DNA from: Flavobacteriales bacterium
Lineage (GTDB): Bacteria > Bacteroidota > Bacteroidia > Flavobacteriales_D > Crocinitomicaceae
Direction: 5' to 3'
DNA: 6,511 nt
NCBI GenBank assembly: GCA_947476515.1
Contig: CANJQZ010000112.1
Span: 1-6,511 of the forward strand
The first letter of the stretch is position 1. Every line of letters begins with the position of its first letter. The notes under the pieces were generated by a model, which had not been told where the DNA came from, did not search any database, and worked only from the letters and a program-made list of their open reading frames with translations. The translations under genes and the position numbers were made by a program. Positions 1 to 6,511 of the stretch are shown piece after piece.

Positions 1-563
1 GAGAACCTTCCCATTCGACTCAGATAATTTGCAGATGTTTCGTTACTTGCAGGACTAGAATAACTAACATACCTGAAATTTTTGTATTTATTTGTCGCAC
101 CATCATCCATGGCAGAGACATCTTGTCCACCACCACCCGAAGCGGAACCGGCTCCAGTAACATGATTCAGTACGATATCCTGTATCACATCGATTCCATT
201 GGCTTTCATTACTGCAATCATTCTGAGCAATTCATCTTTGTCGCCCATGCGTGTTTTAACAGAGTTTTTTTGAAACTTATCTCCCAAATCATAATGATCA
301 AAGGGAGCATAACCAACGCTATTTGTCCCAGTATTTTTAATGTTTGGTGGTATCCAAATCGCATCAACACCAAGTTCTTTTAAACGCGGAGCTAACTCCG
401 TTAAATAATTAGACCATCCATTGGGGAAATTTGAATTCCAATAATCCCACCAAAAACCTTGAAGTACTACTTGTCGATTTTTTGGATTGACTTGAGCATC
501 CAAATAAAGTGAATAAAAAGATAAGATGAAAATGCTTAAGTATCTAAAAATAAGACGATTCAT
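1..563 (-). CDS. Exported GH13 alpha-amylase, N-terminal part (cut by left window edge)
   Basis: The ATG at 563-561 opens a frame that runs uninterrupted for 187 codons to the window edge, so the C-terminal part is missing. Residues 1-23 form a signal peptide (basic MNR start, hydrophobic core, likely cleavage in LDA|QV). It has no lipobox cysteine, so the protein is probably periplasmic or secreted rather than a surface lipoprotein. The (beta/alpha)8 barrel begins at about 31 with VVLQGFWWDYW. It continues through GVDAIWIPP (65-73) and GYAPFDHYDLGD (84-95), then conserved region I, DIVLNH (129-134), with Asn133 and His134 as expected for the calcium and substrate site. The catalytic Asp/Glu/Asp residues lie beyond the edge. 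The pattern resembles liquefying-type bacterial alpha-amylases (GH13_5/GH13_7-like), which hydrolyse internal alpha-1,4 bonds of starch; subfamily is uncertain. A glycine-rich segment (143-146) follows region I. The gene is last in the visible cluster, 10 bp after the maltose phosphorylase stop, with an A/T-rich leader and no clear Shine-Dalgarno. Confidence 0.9.
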   Translation of the reverse strand, partial: MNRLIFRYLSIFILSFYSLYLDAQVNPKNRQVVLQGFWWDYWNSNFPNGWSNYLTELAPRLKELGVDAIWIPPNIKNTGTNSVGYAPFDHYDLGDKFQKNSVKTRMGDKDELLRMIAVMKANGIDVIQDIVLNHVTGAGSASGGGGQDVSAMDDGATNKYKNFRYVSYSSPASNETSANYLSRMGRF

Positions 564-573
564 ATTTAAAATT

Positions 574-2856
574 TTAGTTTATATTAAAACTACTAGTTTC
601 GCCTGAACTGAGAGAACAAGGTGTATTATTAATTGAAAAATCAATACTATTATTACCATTATTTGTAATACTACAACTTTCTTGATTCACTTCAATGTGA
701 ATTGGACTTTGCTTGTATAAAATTTGAAAAGCATATTTCTTCCATACCTTTGGAATATTAGGTTGAAGAGACAAACCTTTTTCAGTAATCCGAACCCCAG
801 CCATACCTTCCACTACACTCATCCAAGTACCTGCCATACTGGTAATATGCAAACCTTCATCGGCTTCATGATTATAATCATCAAGATCTAAGCGGGAAGT
901 TCTTAAGTACAATTCATAGGCTTTTTCCATCATTCCTATTTTAGCCGCTAAGATTACATGTACGCAAGGAGAAAGAGATGATTCATGAACCGTTTTTGGT
1001 TCATAGAAATTAAAATTATCTTGAATAGTTTGTTGATCAAAGTGGTCTTCAAATAAGTAAAGACCTTGAAGTACATCAGCTTGTTTGATAAAAACTGAAC
1101 GCAGAATTCGATCCCATGACCAATTTTGATTAATAGGGCGTTCACTTTCAGGAATATCGTTTGCGTTTAGGAGCTCCTTATCTAAGAAACCATCTTGCTG
1201 CAAGAAAACCCTAGAATTTTCAATCTTCGGAAAATAAACATTAGAAACGATTTTTTTCCAATCCATTATTTCCTTATCCGTCAAAGCAGTACCGATACTT
1301 TCTGATAAATCTGCATTCACTTTTAGGGCATACTCAATACACCATCGTGCGATATAATTGGTATACCAATTGTTATTCACATTATTCTCATATTCATTTG
1401 GACCAGTCACACCTAGCATAACGAAGGCATTTCGATCTGTAGACCAATTGAACCTTTGGGCCCAAAATTTAGCAATTCCGATCAGAACCGGACGACCAAA
1501 CTCAGCCAGATAAGCTGTATCACCTGTATGACGGATGTAATTATAGATTCCAAAAGCAATGGCGCCATTACGATGAATTTCCTCAAAAGTAATTTCCCAC
1601 TCATTGTGACATTCTTCCCCATTCATAGTAACCATTGGGTAAAGCGCTGCACCATCCTTAAATCCTAATTTCTCAGCGTTTTCTATTGCTTTTTGTAAAT
1701 GATTATAGCGATATACCAATAATTGTCTGGCGATTTTAGGATCAGCAGTTTTTAAGAAAAATGGTAAACAATAAGCTTCAGTATCCCAATAAGTTGCTCC
1801 ACCATATTTTTCACCAGTAAAACCTTTTGGTCCAATATTTAACTTTGCATTTTTACCTGTATAGGTTTGGTACAATTGGAAAATATTAAACCTAATTGCT
1901 TGTTGCGCAGCTACATCACCATCAATTACAATATCTGCATTTTTCCAAATAGTAGCCCAAGCAGCGCGATGCTCTTCTAGCAAAGAATTAAAGCCAGAAA
2001 TGTATGCAGCTCTTAACTGATTAATCGCTTTAGATTCAAGAGCAAAAACCGAGTGATTTATGCTAGAGGTAATAGCGATATATTTTTTCAAAGTATAAGC
2101 AACACCCTGCTCTAAGAAATGCTCAAAATTATTTTCAAGATAAAATTCTCTTTTTGCGACATTGGGATGAATCTCCAACAATTCATTTTCCTTCCAGAAA
2201 GAAAAACGCATAGCAGTTGCAACGGTAAAATCAGTCTTTTTAGTTCTCGTTGTTAAAATTCCTTTTTTAACATCAACCTTACAGGCATCTTCTTCCCAGA
2301 AAAACTCATCATAATTGGCATCATGATTCAACACTTTCGCATCTAAATAAGGAATGAACTTAACATTTCCACTAAAATTAAGAGGCGTCACACTATAAGA
2401 GATAGCTGCGATTTCCTCATTGGCCATCGAACAAAAACGCAAAGAAGTAATCTCTAATTCTTTGCCGTTATTAAACTGAATTCGAAACGATCTTTTCAAG
2501 GTACCTTGATACATATCTAATTCGCGCGAGAAGGACTTTAATTTCCCTTTAGAAATATCTAAATTTTCACCATCTACTTCAATATTTAGACCTATCCAAT
2601 TACATGAATTTAAAACTTTTGCGAAATATTCAGGATATCCATTTTTCCACCAACCCACTCTCGTTTTGTCTGGATAATATACTCCGCCAACATAACTTCC
2701 TTGAAGAGAATCACCTGAATAAGATTCTTCAAAATTGGCGCGTTGACCAAAAGAACCATTTCCAATACTAAAGATACTTTCAGCTTGTTTTTGCTTAGAA
2801 GGATCAAAAGATCTTTCTATTATTTTCCATTCATCAAGCTCAAACAAATTATACAT
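574..2856 (-). CDS. mapA: Maltose phosphorylase, glycoside hydrolase family 65
   Basis: This cytoplasmic enzyme performs inverting phosphorolysis: maltose + phosphate gives D-glucose + beta-D-glucose 1-phosphate. It has 760 residues, the usual length (the Lactobacillus brevis enzyme is about 754). An N-terminal beta-sandwich (about 1-270) and a linker precede the (alpha/alpha)6 barrel (about 315-690), followed by a small C-terminal beta domain. Visible motifs are YWDTE (356-360), the acceptor-site loop ECHNEWEITFEE (415-426) and VTGPNEYENN (483-492), where Glu488 aligns with the general acid Glu487 of L. brevis. KQADVLQG (591-598), HESSLS (624-629) and EGLHITS (667-673) carry phosphate-site residues. 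The acceptor loop matches the maltose-phosphorylase type rather than trehalose or kojibiose phosphorylases, so maltose is the best substrate call; assays would settle it. There is no signal peptide. The start overlaps the end of the phosphoglucomutase gene by 8 bp, with a weak purine-rich AGAAGAG just upstream. The product feeds that neighbouring mutase. Confidence 0.96.
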   Translation of the reverse strand: MYNLFELDEWKIIERSFDPSKQKQAESIFSIGNGSFGQRANFEESYSGDSLQGSYVGGVYYPDKTRVGWWKNGYPEYFAKVLNSCNWIGLNIEVDGENLDISKGKLKSFSRELDMYQGTLKRSFRIQFNNGKELEITSLRFCSMANEEIAAISYSVTPLNFSGNVKFIPYLDAKVLNHDANYDEFFWEEDACKVDVKKGILTTRTKKTDFTVATAMRFSFWKENELLEIHPNVAKREFYLENNFEHFLEQGVAYTLKKYIAITSSINHSVFALESKAINQLRAAYISGFNSLLEEHRAAWATIWKNADIVIDGDVAAQQAIRFNIFQLYQTYTGKNAKLNIGPKGFTGEKYGGATYWDTEAYCLPFFLKTADPKIARQLLVYRYNHLQKAIENAEKLGFKDGAALYPMVTMNGEECHNEWEITFEEIHRNGAIAFGIYNYIRHTGDTAYLAEFGRPVLIGIAKFWAQRFNWSTDRNAFVMLGVTGPNEYENNVNNNWYTNYIARWCIEYALKVNADLSESIGTALTDKEIMDWKKIVSNVYFPKIENSRVFLQQDGFLDKELLNANDIPESERPINQNWSWDRILRSVFIKQADVLQGLYLFEDHFDQQTIQDNFNFYEPKTVHESSLSPCVHVILAAKIGMMEKAYELYLRTSRLDLDDYNHEADEGLHITSMAGTWMSVVEGMAGVRITEKGLSLQPNIPKVWKKYAFQILYKQSPIHIEVNQESCSITNNGNNSIDFSINNTPCSLSSGETSSFNIN

Positions 2857-3490
2857 ACTCTTCTAAATTGAATTCAGTCAAATCATTAATATAAACATCA
2901 GCAGATTCTTTCACATGAGGATTTCCAACACCAATGGCTTTAAATCCACCTGCTTTTGCCGCTTGAATTCCACTTGCAGCATCTTCAAATACCAGAATTG
3001 AATTGGGTATTATTCCTAGTGCAGCTGCTCCATTTAAGAAAACTTCAGGGTGTGGCTTTGGGTCTTTTACTCCAAAACCATCTACTACAACTTTAAAATA
3101 TGAATCTATACCTAATAATTTTAAAATTGGTTTTGCATTTTTACTCGATGAACCTACACCGCACAAAATACTCATTTCTTTAGCCTTCAAAAGTAAACTT
3201 GCTACTCCTGGCAATAAATCAGCAGGTGACAATGCAGATATTGAATCTAAATAGATATCATTTTTAAAAGTCAACAAAGCTTCGAACTCTTGCTCAGAAA
3301 CTTGAAGGTCTCCAAGTTTTAAAATAGCTTTTAAAGAATCTACTCGACTTACACCTTTTAGCAACTCATTGTCTTTTTCGGAAAATGAGATTCCTAATTT
3401 TTTAGCTGTTCTTTTCCAAGCAATAAAATGATTATGTTCAGTATTTACTAAAACACCATCCAAATCAAACAATAATCCTTTAATGTTCAT
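2849..3490 (-). CDS. pgmB: Beta-phosphoglucomutase (HAD superfamily)
   Basis: It converts beta-D-glucose 1-phosphate to glucose 6-phosphate through a beta-glucose 1,6-bisphosphate intermediate, with Mg2+, in the cytoplasm. It has 213 residues, close to the Lactococcus lactis enzyme (about 221). HAD motif I is FDLDGVL with nucleophile Asp9 and acid/base Asp11. The helical cap follows, with His21 and KGVSR (45-49), which distinguishes beta-phosphoglucomutases from plain HAD phosphatases. Motif II is GSSSKN (113-118), motif III is KPHP with Lys145, and motif IV is FED with Glu169 and Asp170 for Mg2+. Spacing from the KGVSR motif onward matches the L. lactis numbering. One small difference is Asn16 where the family usually has Asp in the DGVxxDT stretch; this is not a catalytic position. 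Its ATG lies inside the last codons of the transporter gene (11-bp overlap) and its end overlaps the maltose phosphorylase start by 8 bp, suggesting coupled translation of the two consecutive pathway enzymes. Confidence 0.96.
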   Translation of the reverse strand: MNIKGLLFDLDGVLVNTEHNHFIAWKRTAKKLGISFSEKDNELLKGVSRVDSLKAILKLGDLQVSEQEFEALLTFKNDIYLDSISALSPADLLPGVASLLLKAKEMSILCGVGSSSKNAKPILKLLGIDSYFKVVVDGFGVKDPKPHPEVFLNGAAALGIIPNSILVFEDAASGIQAAKAGGFKAIGVGNPHVKESADVYINDLTEFNLEEYV

Positions 3491-4859
3491 CGAATTTCAA
3501 ATCAGAAATGGCACTTTTTTCAGTAATCAATAAATTCGCTAATGCAGCCAATAACAATGAAATTCCTGCAAGCGTCATGGAGAAAATTGCTTGATCACCC
3601 ATCAATTTGTATAAGAAATTTATACCACCAAGAGCGGCAACAATTTGTGGAATTACAATAAACATATTGAACAAGCCCATCATCATGCCCATTCTTTTTG
3701 GATTCACAGAACTAGAAAGCATAGCATAAGGCATAGACAGCATACTTCCCCAAGAAATCCCAACCAATAAGAAGCAATATTTTAATTGAGATGGATCAAC
3801 AAAATACATCAAAACGAAACCAAGACCTCCTAGGAATAAAGAACCAAGATGAATTAGTTTCCGATTTATTCTAAAACGAGAAGTATAAAAAGTTAGTAAG
3901 AGCGCAAAACCCATTGATGATAAACCATAAACTCCCATAGCGGAACCCACTTCATTGGCAGCTGATTGGTATTTTTCATCTTTTACTAAATAGTCTGCAG
4001 CCTCTTTTTTAATTTTGAAATTAAAATGCTTTTTTATGGGTGATGGAGCATGATAAACATGTTCTGTCAAAGCAGGCGTTGCCATACTCCACATGGTAAA
4101 GAAAGAAAACCAACTAAAAAATTGAATAATTCCAAGTTTTTTCATCGTGGATGGCATTTCTTTTATGCTAATGAAAAGATCTTTAAAAAAACTAGAATTT
4201 TTCTTTTCCTTCTTGAATTCCTCTATATCTTCTGGTGGATATTCTTTGGTCGTGAAAATAGTATACAAAATACTTAACAAGAAAACCATTGCGCCAATGG
4301 CAAATGCTATTTTAACATACATAGGAACAACTCCAGGAACCACTGCATCTTTATACCCCATTTTATCTATCATCCATGGTAAATTTGAAGCTACCCAGGT
4401 TCCGATTCCAATAATAAGTGTTTGCATTACAAATCCATAAGACCGTTGTTCCTTAGGTAATTGATCAGCAACTAAAGCTCTAAACGGCTCCATACTTATA
4501 TTAATTGAAGCATCAAGAACCCATAAAAGTCCAACAGCAATCCAAAGTGCGGAGGAATTAGGTACGATAAAAAGCGCAAGAGAAGAAAGAATTGCACCTA
4601 ATAAAAAATAGGGTTTTCTTCTACCGAATTTAGGATGCCATGTATTATCAGAGAGATAACCAATTATAGGTTGAACAATCAATCCAGTAAGTGGCGCTGC
4701 AATCCACAGCATTGGAATTTCATCATTTTCGGCACCAAGCGTTTGAAATATTCTTGAAATGAATCCACCTTGTAAAGCAAATCCAAATTGAATTCCAAGA
4801 AACCCAAAACTCATGTTCCAGATTTGCCAAAAAGATAGTCTAGGTTTAATTGCTTGCAT
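3480..4859 (-). CDS. MFS sugar transporter, GPH/SUT-like, probable maltose importer
   Basis: This is an inner-membrane secondary transporter that probably imports maltose or short maltodextrins by cation symport. It has 459 residues and about 12 hydrophobic helices, roughly at 15-35, 50-70, 84-100, 104-120, 141-161, 181-202, 243-262, 305-325, 336-353, 360-380, 391-412 and 427-446. The loop between helices 2 and 3 carries the MFS signature as GYLSDNTWHPKFGRRKPY (67-84). After helix 4 comes MEPFRALVADQLPKEQR (123-139), a pattern typical of the glycoside-cation symporter and sucrose-transporter branch. The charged cytoplasmic loop (about 204-240) separates the two six-helix halves. A polar, lysine-rich segment (about 265-303) between helices 7 and 8 is unusually long. 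The substrate is inferred from its position directly before beta-phosphoglucomutase and maltose phosphorylase; the sequence alone would also allow another disaccharide. The start lies 5 bp after the upstream amylase stop, with an A/T-rich leader and no Shine-Dalgarno. Confidence 0.92.
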   Translation of the reverse strand: MQAIKPRLSFWQIWNMSFGFLGIQFGFALQGGFISRIFQTLGAENDEIPMLWIAAPLTGLIVQPIIGYLSDNTWHPKFGRRKPYFLLGAILSSLALFIVPNSSALWIAVGLLWVLDASINISMEPFRALVADQLPKEQRSYGFVMQTLIIGIGTWVASNLPWMIDKMGYKDAVVPGVVPMYVKIAFAIGAMVFLLSILYTIFTTKEYPPEDIEEFKKEKKNSSFFKDLFISIKEMPSTMKKLGIIQFFSWFSFFTMWSMATPALTEHVYHAPSPIKKHFNFKIKKEAADYLVKDEKYQSAANEVGSAMGVYGLSSMGFALLLTFYTSRFRINRKLIHLGSLFLGGLGFVLMYFVDPSQLKYCFLLVGISWGSMLSMPYAMLSSSVNPKRMGMMMGLFNMFIVIPQIVAALGGINFLYKLMGDQAIFSMTLAGISLLLAALANLLITEKSAISDLKFDEH

Positions 4860-4864
4860 ATAAT

Positions 4865-6193
4865 TTATTTTTCAAATACTTGATAGCCCCATGGAGCTAA
4901 TGTTACTTTACATCCATTTTTAAATCGAGAAGATTTGACGCTAAAAATATCATGATATTTTCCTGGAACTGATGCACCATTCAAAACTATTTCTTGATCA
5001 GCATTAGATAAATTTAAAATACAAAGAACCTTTTTACCATTCTTTTCACGAGTAAAGGCACAATAAGATCCTTCTTTCACATCTGAAACCCAAACCACTT
5101 CTCCACCATTTAAGCCATTCCAAAGCGCCTCATTAGTTTGATGTAGCTTTAATAATTTAGTGTAAAAATCTACTAAATCCATTTTCAACCAAGAAATTGA
5201 ATCTTTTTCAAAAAACAGCAATCTTCTATCCAATGAAGTTTCTTGTCCATTATATACTAAAGGCATTCCTTGAATCGTGGCTGCAAGGACAGCTAAAGCA
5301 AATCGAGCATCTCCCATGCGTTCCATTTCGGTGCCATTCCATGAATTTTCATCATGATTAGAAGTGAAGTGCATTCTGTAAGCATTTGCAGGATATTTTT
5401 TTTCATTATTAAGATATGTTTGAATATCTATTGTATTTTTCTTTCCTTTTGCAATATCATTCATTATGTGATGAAATTCCCATCCATAAGTCATATCGAA
5501 ATTATCGTGAATATCAGCCCCTTCCGCTTCAGCAAGCATAAAAACAGGCTTTATTTTCATCAATTCAGTTCTCGCTTGTTTCCAAAAATCAGCAGGAACC
5601 CAACCAGCTACATCACAACGATATCCATCAATATCTGCAGTTTTAATCCAATATTTCATAGCGTCAATCATCGCTAAACGCATTTCCTGATTGTCATAAT
5701 TCAAATCTGCTACATCCCACCAATCAGTTCCAATGGTAGGTTGTAAATTTCCCGTTGAATCTAAAGTATACCAATCTTTATGACCTTGATCTACCCATAC
5801 ATTATCGGGTGAAGTATGATTGGCTACCCAATCTACAATGACCTTCATACCGAGAGCATGTGCAGATTTAACCAAGTTTTTAAAATCTAATTCCGTGCCA
5901 TATTCAGGATTTATGGCTTTATAATCCTTAACGGCATAATAACTTCCTAAGGATCCCTTTCTATTTAAATTTCCAATAGGATTAATGGGCATGATCCAAA
6001 GGATATCTACCCCCATTTCCTTTAATCGAGGTAAATGTTTTTGAAAAGCAATAAAAGTTCCTTCTGGAGTAAACTGACGCATATTTACTTCATAAATGGT
6101 AGCATTACGCGCCCAATCGGGAGCGTTGAACTGTGCCTGTGAAGAAAAAAATGTACATAGGCATAGTACTGTTAAGTAGAAATAACTTTTCAT
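4865..6193 (-). CDS. Exported GH13 alpha-amylase family enzyme, compact form
   Basis: This alpha-glucan-acting glycoside hydrolase has 442 residues. Residues 1-20 form a signal peptide (MKS start, hydrophobic core, SSQA|QF cleavage), so it is exported, probably to the periplasm. Two cysteines at 11 and 13 lie inside the hydrophobic core and do not form a convincing lipobox. The catalytic barrel starts at once (ATIYEVNMRQF, 31-41), with no N-terminal domain. Conserved regions are DWVANH (121-126), VADLN (161-165), DGYRCDVA (189-196) with nucleophile Asp194, MLAEAE (219-224) with acid/base Glu222, and TSNHDE (277-282) with transition-state stabiliser Asp281. All catalytic residues are therefore present. 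A short beta domain (about 355-442) ends the protein, and no starch-binding module is visible. Likely activity is hydrolysis of maltodextrins or transfer between them; exact specificity (amylase, neopullulanase or glucosidase-like) cannot be fixed. It lies 6 bp after the kinase gene and 5 bp before the transporter. An AAGGA lies about 16 bases before the ATG, too far for an ideal ribosome binding site. Confidence 0.93.
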   Translation of the reverse strand: MKSYFYLTVLCLCTFFSSQAQFNAPDWARNATIYEVNMRQFTPEGTFIAFQKHLPRLKEMGVDILWIMPINPIGNLNRKGSLGSYYAVKDYKAINPEYGTELDFKNLVKSAHALGMKVIVDWVANHTSPDNVWVDQGHKDWYTLDSTGNLQPTIGTDWWDVADLNYDNQEMRLAMIDAMKYWIKTADIDGYRCDVAGWVPADFWKQARTELMKIKPVFMLAEAEGADIHDNFDMTYGWEFHHIMNDIAKGKKNTIDIQTYLNNEKKYPANAYRMHFTSNHDENSWNGTEMERMGDARFALAVLAATIQGMPLVYNGQETSLDRRLLFFEKDSISWLKMDLVDFYTKLLKLHQTNEALWNGLNGGEVVWVSDVKEGSYCAFTREKNGKKVLCILNLSNADQEIVLNGASVPGKYHDIFSVKSSRFKNGCKVTLAPWGYQVFEK

Positions 6194-6199
6194 AGCTAA

Positions 6200-6511
6200 T
6201 TAATTTAATTCCTTTTTTATCAAATAATTTATGTGATAATCAACCAGCCCATTGACAGGACTTTTGATAACTTTTCCAATACGAATAGACAAAGAATCAG
6301 CAGCACGCTGAAGAGCCGTTCTAAAAATTCCTGCGATACTACCAACAAAATTTACTTCAACCTCTTTATAATTGGGGTAGCAACAAACATGAACTTCCAT
6401 AAAATGCTTTAGACCAGCTTCTACCATTTTTTGAAAGATAGGATGATCTGCATGTTTAGAAATAAACGGCATAAAGGAAGCGATATAAACATTCGCATTG
6501 GGCTCCTGATA
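6200..6511 (-). CDS. BadF/BadG/BcrA/BcrD-type sugar kinase, C-terminal part (cut by right window edge)
   Basis: The frame is open from the window edge to a TAA at 6202-6200 and gives 103 residues. It reads through an internal ATG at 6472 without a break: the 13 codons before it (YQEPNANVYIASF) continue the family pattern, so that ATG is not the true start and the protein extends outside the window. Visible matches to the ASKHA-fold ATPases often named N-acetylglucosamine kinase in Bacteroidota are EPNANVYIASF (3-13), HVCCYPNY (41-48), NFVGSIAGIF (54-63, the adenosine-binding segment), IRIGKVIKSP (76-85) and GLVDYH (88-93) near the end. Full family members are about 280 residues, so roughly the last third is seen. 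They phosphorylate amino sugars or hexoses with ATP in the cytoplasm. The stop is only 6 bp before the exported amylase start, so it is very probably co-transcribed with the maltose genes. A role as glucose kinase for the glucose released by maltose phosphorylase is inference. Confidence 0.82.
   Translation of the reverse strand, partial: YQEPNANVYIASFMPFISKHADHPIFQKMVEAGLKHFMEVHVCCYPNYKEVEVNFVGSIAGIFRTALQRAADSLSIRIGKVIKSPVNGLVDYHINYLIKKELN

Larger units (their letters stand above)
1..6511 (-). other. Putative maltose/maltodextrin utilisation operon (extends beyond both edges)
   Basis: Six consecutive genes on one strand have gaps of 6, 5 and 10 bp and overlaps of 11 and 8 bp. This leaves no room for internal promoters or terminators between genes, and no terminator-like hairpin followed by T-run is seen at any junction. 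The gene contents form one pathway: extracytoplasmic alpha-glucan hydrolysis, import, phosphorolysis, isomerisation and probably hexose phosphorylation. The promoter would lie upstream of 6511 and the terminator, or further genes such as SusC/SusD-type components, would lie below position 1; none of these is visible here. Confidence 0.85.

Noticed and set aside
123..383. Plus-strand open frame of 86 codons
   Set aside because: It lies antisense within the well-supported amylase coding region and has no recognisable domain.
3003..3254. Plus-strand open frame opposite pgmB
   Set aside because: It is antisense to conserved HAD motifs III and IV, with no independent coding signal.
4147..4440. 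Overlapping plus-strand open frames opposite the transporter gene
   Set aside because: They are shadows of the transporter coding sequence; hydrophobic stretches come from the antisense of membrane-segment codons.
5354..5677. Plus-strand open frame of 107 codons
   Set aside because: It is the antisense shadow of the compact GH13 gene, across its catalytic regions, with low-complexity composition rich in Ile, Phe and Ser.
6130..6193. Lipoprotein signal from cysteines 11 and 13 in the compact GH13 leader
   Set aside because: The cysteines sit within the hydrophobic core, too early and without a proper lipobox; the SSQA|QF site fits an ordinary signal peptide better.
6194..6225. AT-rich palindrome-like stretch before the compact GH13 gene as operator or promoter
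   Set aside because: It overlaps the end of the kinase gene, is simple A/T-rich sequence, and shows no recognisable Bacteroidota promoter elements.
6470..6472. ATG at 6472 as the true start of a small 90-residue protein
   Set aside because: The frame is open upstream to the window edge and the residues before it match the kinase family, so this is an internal methionine.

Overview
The window is a single, tightly packed gene cluster for maltose/maltodextrin use. Every gene lies on the minus strand, so transcription runs from high to low coordinates. The DNA is AT-rich. Most starts lack a well-placed Shine-Dalgarno sequence and have A/T-rich leaders. Both exported enzymes have signal peptides ending in a ...A-Q junction. 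The gene set (GH13 + GPH/SUT-like MFS + beta-phosphoglucomutase + GH65 + GH13) is typical of Bacteroidota such as Flavobacteriia, Cytophagia or Sphingobacteriia. Taxon assignment below phylum is not possible from this sequence alone.

Layout in transcription order: (1) 6511-6200, the C-terminal third of a BadF/BadG/BcrA/BcrD-type sugar kinase (ASKHA fold), cut by the window edge; (2) 6193-4865, a compact exported GH13 alpha-amylase-family enzyme; (3) 4859-3480, a 12-helix MFS sugar transporter; (4) 3490-2849, beta-phosphoglucomutase; (5) 2856-574, a GH65 maltose phosphorylase; (6) 563-1, the N-terminal part of a second, different exported GH13 alpha-amylase, cut by the left edge. Spacings in that order are 6 bp, 5 bp, an 11-bp overlap, an 8-bp overlap and 10 bp. 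There is no gene-free stretch, and I see no internal promoter, terminator, RNA gene, mobile element, repeat array or CRISPR.

The proposed pathway is as follows. Exported amylases trim alpha-glucans outside the cytoplasm, and the MFS protein imports maltose or short maltodextrins. Maltose phosphorylase splits maltose with phosphate into glucose and beta-glucose-1-phosphate, and beta-phosphoglucomutase turns the latter into glucose-6-phosphate. The remaining free glucose needs a kinase. The BadF-type kinase at the head of the cluster is a plausible but unproven candidate. SusC/SusD-type outer-membrane proteins and a transcriptional regulator are not in the window and may lie outside it.

The individual families are known and the region is a fairly ordinary polysaccharide-utilisation segment. 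The kinase linkage is the point most worth following up.
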